64,000 nt of DNA from Ideonella_A sp963843805 (lineage in GTDB: Bacteria > Pseudomonadota > Gammaproteobacteria > Burkholderiales > Burkholderiaceae_C): assembly GCA_963843805.1 (NCBI GenBank), contig CAWJLY010000001.1, forward strand, positions 124,001 to 188,000. The letters run 5' to 3'. The stretch's first letter is position 1; each line of letters opens with the position of its first letter. Shown in pieces: positions 54,970 to 63,546 of this stretch. The notes beneath the pieces were generated by a model. It did no database searches, was not told the DNA's origin, and saw only the letters and a list, made by a program, of their open reading frames with translations. Position numbers and translations under genes: made by a program.

Positions 54970-55788
54970 GTGCTTGCCACTCTGTTGATCGTCTTCCGCG
55001 AATCGCTCGAAGCGGCGCTGTTCGTCGGCATCATTGCCGCCGCGACGCGCGGGCTGAGCGGCCGTCGCGGCTGGCTCGGCGCCGGCGTGGGCGCGGGGGT
55101 ACTGGGCGCGCTCGTGCTGGCACTGCTGGCGCAGCACATCAGCGAGTGGTTCGATGGCCTGGGCCAGGACGTCGTCAATATCGGCGTATTGGCGCTGGCC
55201 TTGACGATGCTTCTTTGGCATTGCATCTGGGTCACCACGCACACCCGACAAATGGTCGACGACGCCCGCCAGGTCGGGCTGTCGGTGCGTCAGGGTGACC
55301 GCACGCCGTGGGCGCTGCTGCTCGTCATCGCGCTGGCCGTGCTTCGCGAAGGGGCCGAGACGGTGCTGTTCGTCGGCGGCTCTCTGACCGGCGGCAATGT
55401 AGCGCCTGCAACTGTGATGATGGCCGTGTCGCTCGGACTGGGCGGCGGTGCGCTGGTCGGCGTCGGCATCTACGCCGGGCTGACTCGCATTCCGACCCGC
55501 CATGTCTTCGCTGTGACCAATGCGCTGATCGCCTTGCTGGCCGCCTCGATTGCCAGTCAACTCGCCCGGGCGCTCGCCCAGGCCGGCTTGATCGACGCCT
55601 GGACCAGCCCGCTTTGGGACAGTTCGCGGCTGCTGTCGCAGGACTCCACGCTCGGCACCTTGTTGCACGGCCTGATCGGCTACGACGCCCGCCCGTCCGG
55701 GGTCCAGCTTGCCTTCTACGTCGCGGTGCTGCTGCTGATCCATGTCGGCACGCGCATGTTGTCGCCCGGGCGGCCGAAAATAGCCTGA
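54970..55788 (+). CDS. FTR1-family high-affinity iron permease
   Basis: The protein transports ferric or ferrous iron across the inner membrane. Both family REXXE motifs are present: FRESLEAALFVGIIAAATRG in helix 1 and LREGAETVLFVGGSLTGGNV in helix 4. Seven hydrophobic segments are visible, among them GVLGALVLALLAQHISEWF and VALAVLREGAE-flanking helices. GTG 54970 gives MLATLLIVFRESLEAA. 272 residues, intact. With the preceding cupredoxin protein it forms a two-gene version of EfeUO; the peroxidase EfeB was not found in the window. It converges with amt. Confidence 0.9.
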   Translation: MLATLLIVFRESLEAALFVGIIAAATRGLSGRRGWLGAGVGAGVLGALVLALLAQHISEWFDGLGQDVVNIGVLALALTMLLWHCIWVTTHTRQMVDDARQVGLSVRQGDRTPWALLLVIALAVLREGAETVLFVGGSLTGGNVAPATVMMAVSLGLGGGALVGVGIYAGLTRIPTRHVFAVTNALIALLAASIASQLARALAQAGLIDAWTSPLWDSSRLLSQDSTLGTLLHGLIGYDARPSGVQLAFYVAVLLLIHVGTRMLSPGRPKIA

Positions 55789-55822
55789 CAACGTTCGTCG
55801 GATTGCAGCAGCAGGTCCGCGC

Positions 55823-57025
55823 TCACCAAGCCGCTTCGCGTTCGGGTGTCGAGCCGATCCGGTGGATCGACAGATCCGCGCCGTCGAACTCCTGCTCCTG
55901 CGACAGGCGAAGCGGCGTCACCAGTCGAATCGCGCCGTAGACCAGCAGGCCACCGACAAGCGCCCATACCACCCCGATCGAGGTGCCGATCAACTGAGCG
56001 CCGATGGACACGCCGCCCAGACCTCCCAGCGCCTTGGCGCCAAAAATTCCACACGCGATGCCGCCCCAGGTTCCACACAGGCCGTGCAGAGGCCAGACGC
56101 CGAGCACGTCGTCGATCTTCCAGCGGTTCTGCGTCAAGGTGAACATCACGACGAAAATCGCGCCGCCGGTCGCTCCGACGACGAGCGAGCCCAGAGGATG
56201 CATCACATCGGATCCCGCGCAGACAGCCACCAGTCCGGCCAGCGGGCCGTTATAGGCAAATCCGGGGTCATTGCGTCCGAGCAGCACAGCAGTCAGCGTG
56301 CCCCCGACCATCGCCATCAGCGAATTGACGGCCACCAGACCGGAAATCTTGTCGATGGTCTGCGCACTCATCACGTTGAAGCCGAACCAGCCCACCGTCA
56401 GCACCCAGGCGCCAAGCGCCAGGAACGGAATGCTCGAGGGCGGATGCGCACTGATCCCGCCATCCTTGCGGTAGCGGTTGCGACGCGCGCCCAACAGCAA
56501 CACCGCCGCCAGTGCAATCCAGCCACCGACCGCATGGACCACTACGCTGCCGGCAAAATCGTGGAATGCCGCGCCACTGATTTTTTCGATCCAAGCTTGC
56601 GCGCCGAACCGGCCACCCCAGACCATACCTTCGTAAATGGGATAGATGAACGCGACGATCAAACCGGTTGCAAACAATTGAGGACCGAAACGTGCGCGTT
56701 CGGCAATTCCACCAGAAATGATCGCCGGGATCGCCGCGGCAAATGTCAACAGGAAGAAGAACTTGACAAGTTCGAAACCATTTTTGGCTGCCAAGGTGTC
56801 GGCGCCGCTGAAAAAGTCGACTCCGTAGGCAACCGTATACCCGACAAAAAAATAAGCCAACGCGGATACCGAGAAATCGACCAGGATCTTGACCAGCGCA
56901 TTGACCTGGTTTTTCTGGCGCACCGTGCCCAATTCCAGGAATGCGAAGCCGGCATGCATGGCCATCACCATGATGGCGCCCAGCAAGATGAACAAGGCAT
57001 CGGTACCTTGCTTGACCTGATCCAT
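55823..57025 (-). CDS. amt: Ammonium transporter Amt
   Basis: A trimeric ammonium channel of about 400 residues and 11 helices. I use MDQVKQGTDALFILLGAIMV at 57025, preceded by AAGGAGTAC; the open frame to 57163 lacks similarity. The pore twin-His residues are in FAGSVVVHAVGGWIALAAVL and GVWPLHGLCGTWGGIACGIF. Other signatures are GGIAERARFGPQLFATGLIV and ISAHPPSSIPFLALGAWVL. The C-terminal tail (QEQEFDGADLSIHRIGSTPE) resembles the PII-interacting tail. No glnK is adjacent, which is unusual for amt. A likely sigma-54 promoter lies upstream. Confidence 0.95.
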   Translation of the reverse strand: MDQVKQGTDALFILLGAIMVMAMHAGFAFLELGTVRQKNQVNALVKILVDFSVSALAYFFVGYTVAYGVDFFSGADTLAAKNGFELVKFFFLLTFAAAIPAIISGGIAERARFGPQLFATGLIVAFIYPIYEGMVWGGRFGAQAWIEKISGAAFHDFAGSVVVHAVGGWIALAAVLLLGARRNRYRKDGGISAHPPSSIPFLALGAWVLTVGWFGFNVMSAQTIDKISGLVAVNSLMAMVGGTLTAVLLGRNDPGFAYNGPLAGLVAVCAGSDVMHPLGSLVVGATGGAIFVVMFTLTQNRWKIDDVLGVWPLHGLCGTWGGIACGIFGAKALGGLGGVSIGAQLIGTSIGVVWALVGGLLVYGAIRLVTPLRLSQEQEFDGADLSIHRIGSTPEREAAW

Positions 57026-57091
57026 CGCCAGTACTCCTTGACGTTCGCATTGGTGCACCACGCACCGATTCAGCGAGCACCCCCAGCTAAA

Positions 57092-57107
57092 AGCAACAAA
57101 TGTTCCA
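57092..57107 (-). promoter_or_regulatory. Sigma-54 promoter of amt
   Basis: The minus strand reads TGGAACATTTGTTGCT. The invariant GG and GC are exactly 10 bases apart and it matches TGGCACG-N4-TTGCT at all but two positions. It lies 67 bases upstream of the amt start. An upstream TGCACCA and a downstream TGGTGCACCA resemble NtrC half-sites, so nitrogen control is likely. Confidence 0.7.
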
Positions 57108-57277
57108 GCTTGGTGCAGCATCGACCAACGCCTGCCCAGCGAGACGCCAAGGAGATCAAGCATCCCATTGAAGTGATGCGCACTGCACCATTCAAACGCG
57201 TCAGCGCCTGAGATTGGCGCGTTTCGCCCTGTTTCAGGGCGCGCGATCAGGCCCGGCTCAGCTTGCGGGACAGCGTT

Positions 57278-58727
57278 TCATTTGATCTCTGGCGCGATAT
57301 CCGTTGCATATTCGACCAGCGCGCCAAGGATCTGCTGGCTTCGCTCGTCATCGTGGCGCTCGACAAGGTCGTCGATCTGTTGCAGAAAGGCCCGCAGGCC
57401 GATCACGCCAGCAGCCCCGCCATGAAGCCGGTCGGCACAATGCGCTTCCCAGCGGCGTCGATCGACATCGTTCAGGCTGTGCGGAAAATTGCGCGCGCGA
57501 TAACGGAACAGCAGTTGATCAAGCCGGGAGTCAGAAAAACCCGGCAATTTTTCTGCCAACTGCTCGGGGCTGGCCTCGCGAAGCCGCTGCAAGTGGCGCC
57601 GATCGTCGTTGCCGATGAAACCCCCGTACAGGTCTTCGTCGACATCGACCTCCTGCAATGGCGTCGGACGCTCGAACACGCCTGGCCAGATCCCGGCCAT
57701 TGATGGCCCGTGCCGGGCGATCAATCCAGCGTGCTGCTGCGCCAGTGCCACGTCGATTCCCCACTGCGCGGCGCGATCGTCGCTCAGTGTCTTCAGTCGG
57801 GCGATGACAACCGGCGACTTGTTGAGGTGAATGGTCTTGATCGGCAACCGGACCTGACCGGCCGGCAGCTCGTCGCTGCGCCCGAACAGTCGCGCGCGGA
57901 TCTGCGTCGGCACCCAGCTGGAACAGTTCAGATGGATCGGCGGCCAGGTCCCAGACGATCAGCTCGTTCTTGTTGGTCGGATGAGGCGCCAGCGGCCAGA
58001 CCAGCGCCAGACAGCCACGGCTGGTGCCATACATGCCGGAGACATGCAGAAACGGTTGCCCCGCCTGCTGAGCCCGGTTCATCTCGTCAATTACCGCCTG
58101 TTTGCTGCGCAGGCGCAGACAGAAGTCCCACAGGCGTGGCTGCCGCGCCTTGACCAGACGCGCCATCGCGATGGTCGCCCGCACGTCGGACAAGGCATCG
58201 TGGGCGGCATCGTGGGCTAACCCGTTGGCGCGAGTCAGATCCTCCAGGCGGAACGACGGCTGATCGTCATCCTTGCGTGGCCATTCGATTCCGTCGGGGC
58301 GCAGCGCAAACGTGCAGCGAAGCACATCGAGCAGATCCCAGCGCCCGCATTCGTTCTGCCACTCGCGCGCATAAGGATCGATCAGGTTGCGCCAGAACAG
58401 GAAACGCGTCACCTCATCGTCGAAGCGGATGCTGTTGTAGCCGACGCCGATGGTTCCCGGGAATGCCAGCTCGGACTCGATTTCCGCAGCAAAAGCGTGC
58501 TCCGCCATCCCTTGCGCAAGGCATTGTTGCGGAACGATCCCGGTCAGCAGACAGGCTTCAGGTTCGGGCAGATAGTCGGGCGCCGGGCGACAGAACATCA
58601 TCCGTGGCGCGCCGATTTCGTTCAGATCAGCGTCGGTGCGAACGCCGGCAAATTGCGCCGGCCGATCGCGCCGCGGCGAGCGGCCGAAGGTTTCGTAATC
58701 ATGCCAATAAAAGCTGAAGCCGCTCAT
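57278..58727 (-). CDS. sbcB: Exodeoxyribonuclease I (one frameshift)
   Basis: ExoI degrades single-stranded DNA 3' to 5' in recombination and repair. The DEDDh exonuclease acids start in SFYWHDYETFGRSPRRDRPA (D10, E12), with further sites in GYNSIRFDDEVTRFLFWRNL and HDAAHDALSDVRATIAMARL. The SH3-like and helical domains follow (HVSGMYGTSRGCLALVWPLA, NELIVWDLAADPSELFQL). Near 57910 the frame changes and family sequence continues RLPIKTIHLNKSPVVIARLK and DLYGGFIGNDDRRHLQRL to the stop. Total length, about 483 residues, is normal, so one base error is likely. The first 250 bases upstream of amt hold no gene. Confidence 0.93.
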
Positions 58728-58868
58728 CGAAGCAGATCTCGACCAAGCTCACCGGCAGACTGTGTCATGGGCTTACGATAGCGCATCGATACCGACCCGA
58801 GTGACGATCGACTCCCCTGTTGGCGGGCCAGCCGACAGCACGATCGGACGCTTTATCAAGGAATCCGC

Positions 58869-61769
58869 ATGGCCAATCCAACCCGCTCCAAGCCTGCCAC
58901 CCGCGTCGCCAACCGATCTGCGCATCCGTTCGCCGACACCTTGAAGACCTTCCAGACGAGCTCGGGCAAGACGGGGCGCTTGTATTCGCTGCCGCAACTC
59001 GCCAGACGCTTCGGCAACATCAAGCGCCTGCCGATTTCGATGCGGATCGTTCTGGAGTCGGTGCTGCGCCATTGCGACGGTCAGAAAATCACCGCCGAAC
59101 ATGTCGAGCAGCTCGCCAACTGGCAGCCGGTTGCGCCGCGCAGCGAAGAGATCCCTTTTGTCGTCGCCCGCGTCGTGCTGCAGGATTTCACCGGCGTGCC
59201 GCTGCTGGTCGACCTGGCCGCCATGCGCAGTGTGGCCGCCGCAATGAACAAGGATGCCAAGGCGATCGAGCCGCTGGTGCCGGTCGATCTGGTCGTCGAT
59301 CACAGCGTGATGGTCGATCACTACGGCAGTAAAAAGGCGATCGACCTGAACATGAAGCTCGAATTCAAGCGCAACGAAGAGCGCTACGAATTCATGAAAT
59401 GGGGCATGCAGGCCTTCAGCACCTTTCGCGTGGTGCCACCGGGCTTCGGCATCGTGCACCAGGTCAACCTCGAATATTTGGCTCGTGGCGTGTTCCAGCA
59501 GAAACCTGACCAGCGTGGCGAACCACCGCTTTATTACCCGGACTCGCTGGTCGGCACCGACAGCCACACCACGATGATCAACGGCATCGGCGTGGTTGGC
59601 TGGGGTGTCGGCGGAATCGAGGCCGAAGCGGGCATGCTTGGGCAGCCGGTCTATTTCCTGACACCCGACGTGGTGGGTTTCGAGATGCGCGGCCGACTGC
59701 GCGAAGGCGTCACCGCAACCGACCTGGTATTGACCGTCACCGAGATCCTGCGCCAGCACAAGGTGGTCGGCAAATTCGTCGAGTTTTTCGGCGAAGGCAC
59801 GGCAAGCCTCGCACTGCCCGACCGGGCAACGATCGGCAACATGGCGCCCGAATACGGCGCGACGATGGGCTTTTTCCCGGTCGACGAGCGCACCATCGAG
59901 TATTTCCGCGGTACCGGCCGCAGCAAGGCCGAGATCGAGGCCTTCGAAGGCTACTTCCGCGCCCAGAACATGTTTGGTATCCCGAAGGCCGGCGAGATCG
60001 ATTATTCGCAGATCGTCACGCTGGACCTCGGCAGCGTGGCACCCAGTCTGGCCGGGCCGAAACGGCCGCAAGACCGGATCGAACTCGGCCATGTGGCAAG
60101 CAACTTCGCGCAACTGCTGAGCGCACCCATCTCGGCGAACGGTTTCAATCAACCTGCCGAGCGACTCGGCCAGCGATTCGAACTGCCGATGGCCGGCCGG
60201 AGTGCGCGCGAGAACGAGCGCAACACGGTCGCTCCAGGTTCGCCCCGCCAGGTCGTCGAGATGGTCGACAACAAGGCGACGATGAGTGCCGCCCACACCA
60301 CACCGCCGGCGGCCAGCCCCCCATTCACGATCGGCGATGGTGATGTGTTGATTGCTGCAATCACATCGTGCACCAACACCTCGAATCCCGGCGTGCTGCT
60401 GGCGGCCGGATTGCTGGCCAGGAAGGCGGTCGAAGCCGGGTTGAAGGTGGCACCGCACATCAAGACCTCGCTGGCGCCGGGCTCGCGTATCGTCACCGAG
60501 TATCTGGAGAAGACCGGTCTGCTGCCATATCTGGAAAAGCTCGGCTTCTACCTGGCAGGTTACGGCTGCACGACCTGCATCGGCAACGCCGGCGACCTGA
60601 CCGCCGAGATCAACGAGGCGATCAACCGCAATGGGCTGGTCTGCGCTTCGGTGCTGTCGGGCAATCGAAATTTCGAGGCCCGCATCCATCCGAATATCAA
60701 GGCCAACTTTCTCGCCAGCCCGCCGCTGGTGGTTGCCTACGCGATCGCCGGCACGGTCAATCGCGATCTGATGACCGAGCCGGTAGGCCAAGGCAAAAGC
60801 GGCAAACCGATCTATCTCGGCGACATCTGGCCGAGCAGCGACGAAATTCACCAACTGATGAAATATGCGATGAACGGCGCGGCGTTCAAGGCCAACTACG
60901 ACAAGGTGGCAAGCGATCCGGGGCGCTTGTGGAAGCAGATCAAAGGCGTCGAAGGACAGACTTACAACTGGCCCGAATCGACATACATCGCCGAGCCGCC
61001 GTTCTTTGACGGCTTCGACATGACGCCACCGGCCGCAGCCAAGGCGATTTGCGGCGCACGCGCCATGGCGCTGTTCGGGGACTCGATCACCACCGATCAC
61101 ATTTCGCCCGCCGGCTCGATCAAGGAGGATTCACCGGCCGGTATCTGGCTCAAGGGACGAGGCGTGTTGAAAGCCGACTTCAACTCCTACGGATCGCGTC
61201 GCGGCAACCATGACGTGATGATGCGCGGCACATTTGCCAACGTGCGAATCAAGAATCTGATGATTCCCGCCGATTCGAACGGCTCGCGAGAAGAAGGTGG
61301 CGTCACGTTGTTCCAGCCGTCGGGCGAGAAGATGTTCATCTACGACGCGGCGATGCGCTACATCTCCGAGCGTACGCCGACGCTGGTTTTTGCCGGCGAG
61401 GAATACGGCACCGGCTCGTCCCGCGACTGGGCCGCCAAAGGGACGGCTTTGCTCGGCATCAAGGCGGTGGTAGCCAGCAGCTTCGAGCGAATCCACCGCA
61501 GCAATCTGGTCGGCATGGGTGTGCTGCCGCTGCAGTTCGCGCCCGGCGACAGCTGGCAGTCGCTGAACATCCGAGGCGATGAAAGCTTCGACATCGTGTT
61601 GGCCGACGAGATCAAGCCCCAGCAGTCTGCCACCTTGGTGATTCACGGTGACAATGGCCAGCGCCGCGAAGTCGGGCTGACCTTGCGCATCGATACGGCG
61701 ATCGAAGTCGACTACTACCGCCATGGCGGCATCCTGCCGTTCGTACTGCGCGAGCTGTTGGCGGCCTGA
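58869..61769 (+). CDS. acnA: Aconitate hydratase A
   Basis: AcnA is the second aconitase, usually the stress- or iron-responsive form. AAGGA precedes ATG 58869. Cluster Cys are in IAAITSCTNTSNPGVLLAAG (near 500) and AGYGCTTCIGNAGDLTAEIN (two Cys near 566). Other signatures are DSLVGTDSHTTMINGIGVVG and FAGEEYGTGSSRDWAAKGTA. At 966 residues it is longer than E. coli AcnA (891). Extra length comes from a basic N-terminus and a Pro/Ala-rich insert of about 50-60 residues (around RSARENERNTVAPGSP) before domain 3. No prp genes adjoin it, so a methylcitrate role is less likely. Confidence 0.96.
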   Translation: MANPTRSKPATRVANRSAHPFADTLKTFQTSSGKTGRLYSLPQLARRFGNIKRLPISMRIVLESVLRHCDGQKITAEHVEQLANWQPVAPRSEEIPFVVARVVLQDFTGVPLLVDLAAMRSVAAAMNKDAKAIEPLVPVDLVVDHSVMVDHYGSKKAIDLNMKLEFKRNEERYEFMKWGMQAFSTFRVVPPGFGIVHQVNLEYLARGVFQQKPDQRGEPPLYYPDSLVGTDSHTTMINGIGVVGWGVGGIEAEAGMLGQPVYFLTPDVVGFEMRGRLREGVTATDLVLTVTEILRQHKVVGKFVEFFGEGTASLALPDRATIGNMAPEYGATMGFFPVDERTIEYFRGTGRSKAEIEAFEGYFRAQNMFGIPKAGEIDYSQIVTLDLGSVAPSLAGPKRPQDRIELGHVASNFAQLLSAPISANGFNQPAERLGQRFELPMAGRSARENERNTVAPGSPRQVVEMVDNKATMSAAHTTPPAASPPFTIGDGDVLIAAITSCTNTSNPGVLLAAGLLARKAVEAGLKVAPHIKTSLAPGSRIVTEYLEKTGLLPYLEKLGFYLAGYGCTTCIGNAGDLTAEINEAINRNGLVCASVLSGNRNFEARIHPNIKANFLASPPLVVAYAIAGTVNRDLMTEPVGQGKSGKPIYLGDIWPSSDEIHQLMKYAMNGAAFKANYDKVASDPGRLWKQIKGVEGQTYNWPESTYIAEPPFFDGFDMTPPAAAKAICGARAMALFGDSITTDHISPAGSIKEDSPAGIWLKGRGVLKADFNSYGSRRGNHDVMMRGTFANVRIKNLMIPADSNGSREEGGVTLFQPSGEKMFIYDAAMRYISERTPTLVFAGEEYGTGSSRDWAAKGTALLGIKAVVASSFERIHRSNLVGMGVLPLQFAPGDSWQSLNIRGDESFDIVLADEIKPQQSATLVIHGDNGQRREVGLTLRIDTAIEVDYYRHGGILPFVLRELLAA

Positions 61770-61788
61770 GTGGCCCCATCAATCGTGC

Positions 61789-62169
61789 TCAGCCAGCAAT
61801 ACGGCTTGCGAATTCGGCGCTGTCGAAGCCGATGGTGAATTGGCCGTCGTGCCAGCGCACCACCGGCCGCTTGATCACACTCGGCTGGGCCTGCATCAAA
61901 CCGGCTGAGGCAGCGGCGTCGGTGATCGACAACTTGACATCGTCAGCAAGCTTGCGCCAGGTCGTCCCTTGTCGATTGAGCAACTTGTCCCACCCGAGTT
62001 CGGCAATCCAGAGGGCGAGCAGGTCCGCCGGCACGCCATCCTTCTTGAAGTCATGAAAACGGCAGGCAATCCGATTGGCGACCATCCAGCTTCTGGCGCG
62101 CTTGACCGTATCGCAGTTGGCGATGCCGTAGAGGACGATTCCGGTGTCGTCGCCATCCGGAGCGGTCAT
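61789..62169 (-). CDS. ArsC-like/Spx family reductase (YffB type)
   Basis: A thioredoxin-fold protein of the ArsC/Spx superfamily. The start MTAPDGDDTGIVLYGIANCD gives one Cys in YGIANCDTVKRARSWMVANR, where true ArsC has CXXS or CGTS. FHDFKKDGVPADLLALWIAE, WDKLLNRQGTTWRKL and SVIKRPVVRWHDGQFTIGFD, with the conserved Lys-Arg-Pro, match YffB/YfgD-like proteins. 126 residues. Function in this subfamily is poorly known, perhaps glutathione-dependent thiol reduction. An arsenate role is unlikely. The open frame extends far upstream through the next gene and that part is not coding. Confidence 0.82.
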   Translation of the reverse strand: MTAPDGDDTGIVLYGIANCDTVKRARSWMVANRIACRFHDFKKDGVPADLLALWIAELGWDKLLNRQGTTWRKLADDVKLSITDAAASAGLMQAQPSVIKRPVVRWHDGQFTIGFDSAEFASRIAG

Positions 62170-62189
62170 GGGTGTTTTTATCGATCGGC

Positions 62190-62762
62190 TCACAGGGAAT
62201 GGTCGAACAGGCTGTCGCAGCTCGGGTCGGGCCCATACGTGGTGTCGACCACCTTGCCGTCGTAACCCATGCCGACCTGAAACCACTGACAAAATGGATT
62301 GTCGAACCGATAGGCCCAGACATTCTGCGATTGAAAGCCGAGGTTCCAGATCGTCGACGGCGTTCCCAGGCTGCGCTGCACCTGATTGGCATTCATGCCG
62401 GCAACGATCGCATTGAAGCGGGATTCGGTGTGCACCTGTGCCGAAGCCAGCAGGCGGTCCGCCGCATCGAAATCGAACATGTATTTGAACGGACTGTACG
62501 TGCCGCCACGGTACTCGAGGCGGCGCGTGGCCTGGCCAGTGGTATCGATCTGCAGATGAGGCGAGTCGTTGAGCGGCTGCGGCAAAGCGTAGACATTGGT
62601 CGGCGGCCCGAAGGCCTGCACGACCTGATCTCGACTGCTGCCCGGAGGAAGCCTGTCTGCGACACTGGCACACGCCCCCAGAAGTCCGACGGCCAACGCA
62701 AGCATCGAACATCTGAACGCAACGCAAGCTGCCTTGGCGGACAACATGGACGGCTGGTTCAT
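62190..62762 (-). CDS. BamE/SmpA-like lipoprotein
   Basis: The 190-residue protein has a lipoprotein signal with lipobox LLGAC (ALAVGLLGACASVADRLPPG, Cys about 31). Two repeats of the BamE/OmlA motif follow: SRDQVVQAFGPPTNVYALPQ and NANQVQRSLGTPSTIWNLGF. GGTYSPFKYMFDFDAADRLL lies between them. BamE-like folds help outer-membrane protein assembly or bind envelope proteins. Two motif copies in one chain are a little unusual. It is not in a bam gene cluster, so its exact role is open. Confidence 0.75.
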   Translation of the reverse strand: MNQPSMLSAKAACVAFRCSMLALAVGLLGACASVADRLPPGSSRDQVVQAFGPPTNVYALPQPLNDSPHLQIDTTGQATRRLEYRGGTYSPFKYMFDFDAADRLLASAQVHTESRFNAIVAGMNANQVQRSLGTPSTIWNLGFQSQNVWAYRFDNPFCQWFQVGMGYDGKVVDTTYGPDPSCDSLFDHSL

Positions 62763-62879
62763 CGCATCATTCCGAAGAGTTTGAACGTATGCGAATTCTC
62801 GCCATTGGCGCGCCCGGCAGCGGTCCGTTCGCTGAAAGCCCCTGTAGCAAGTAGTCGGCGCTGCAGCGCCGCTCGAGGA

Positions 62880-63509
62880 TCAGCTGGCGGCGCGCAACTG
62901 GCTCGCCTCGCGTGCCAGACGAGTGATGGCAGCCCAGTCTTTTGCGGCGACCAGTTCGTTCGGTGTCAGCCATGAGCCGCCACACACCTTGACGTTCGGA
63001 AGTGCCAGGAACTGGGGCGCGGTTTGCAAGGTGATACCTCCGGTCGGGCAGAAGAAGATATCGGGAAACGGACCGGCCCAGGCTTTCAGCATCGGCATGC
63101 CGCCAGCGGCCGTCGCTGGAAAGAATTTGAGGAACTGCAGGCCGTCGCTTTGCGCCATCATGATCTCGCTGGCGGTAGCCACACCGGGCAACAACATCAG
63201 GCCGGCATCGCGGCAAGCCTTGCCGACTTCGGCCGTATACCCGGGGCTGACGGCAAATCGACAGCCGGCATTCATCGCCGAGCGGGCGTCCGCTGCGCTG
63301 CGAACGGTGCCGGCCCCGACGATGGCATCGGGCACCGCACCGGCGATCGCCTCGATGCATTTCAATGCAACCGGCGTGCGCATGGTGATTTCGAGCACCT
63401 TGACGCCGCCGGCCAGCAGTGCCTCGGCAACCGGCACCGCATCCTCGGTTCGATTCAGCACGATGACCGGAATCACCGGACCATGATCAGCCAATGCAAG
63501 AGTTCTCAT
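62880..63509 (-). CDS. eda: 2-dehydro-3-deoxy-phosphogluconate aldolase
   Basis: Eda splits KDPG to pyruvate and glyceraldehyde 3-phosphate in the Entner-Doudoroff pathway. I chose MRTLALADHGPVIPVIVLNR at 63509; the open frame to 63683 overlaps edd. The catalytic Glu is E40 (KVLEITMRTPVALKCIEAI) and the Schiff-base Lys is K128 (GLQFLKFFPATAAGGMPMLK). IVGAGTVRSAADARSAMNAG and FCPTGGITLQTAPQFLALPN are conserved. 209 residues. It lies 37 bases downstream of edd. Confidence 0.96.
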   Translation of the reverse strand: MRTLALADHGPVIPVIVLNRTEDAVPVAEALLAGGVKVLEITMRTPVALKCIEAIAGAVPDAIVGAGTVRSAADARSAMNAGCRFAVSPGYTAEVGKACRDAGLMLLPGVATASEIMMAQSDGLQFLKFFPATAAGGMPMLKAWAGPFPDIFFCPTGGITLQTAPQFLALPNVKVCGGSWLTPNELVAAKDWAAITRLAREASQLRAAS

Positions 63510-63546
63510 CTGATTTCCGTTGTTGCGAACGTCCGCGTCTGCGCCA

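Noticed and set aside
57215..57245. Hairpin CGCCCTG-TTT-CAGGGCG as terminator of sbcB
   Set aside because: The stem is short and no T-run follows on the minus strand, so I did not call it a terminator.
61789..62169. Second arsenate reductase
   Set aside because: The active-site context YGIANCDTVKRA and KRPVVRW fits the YffB-like branch and no ars gene adjoins it.
61789..62727. A 312-residue minus-strand protein
   Set aside because: Only its last 126 residues resemble the YffB/Spx family. The upstream part overlaps the BamE-like lipoprotein gene in another frame and looks random.
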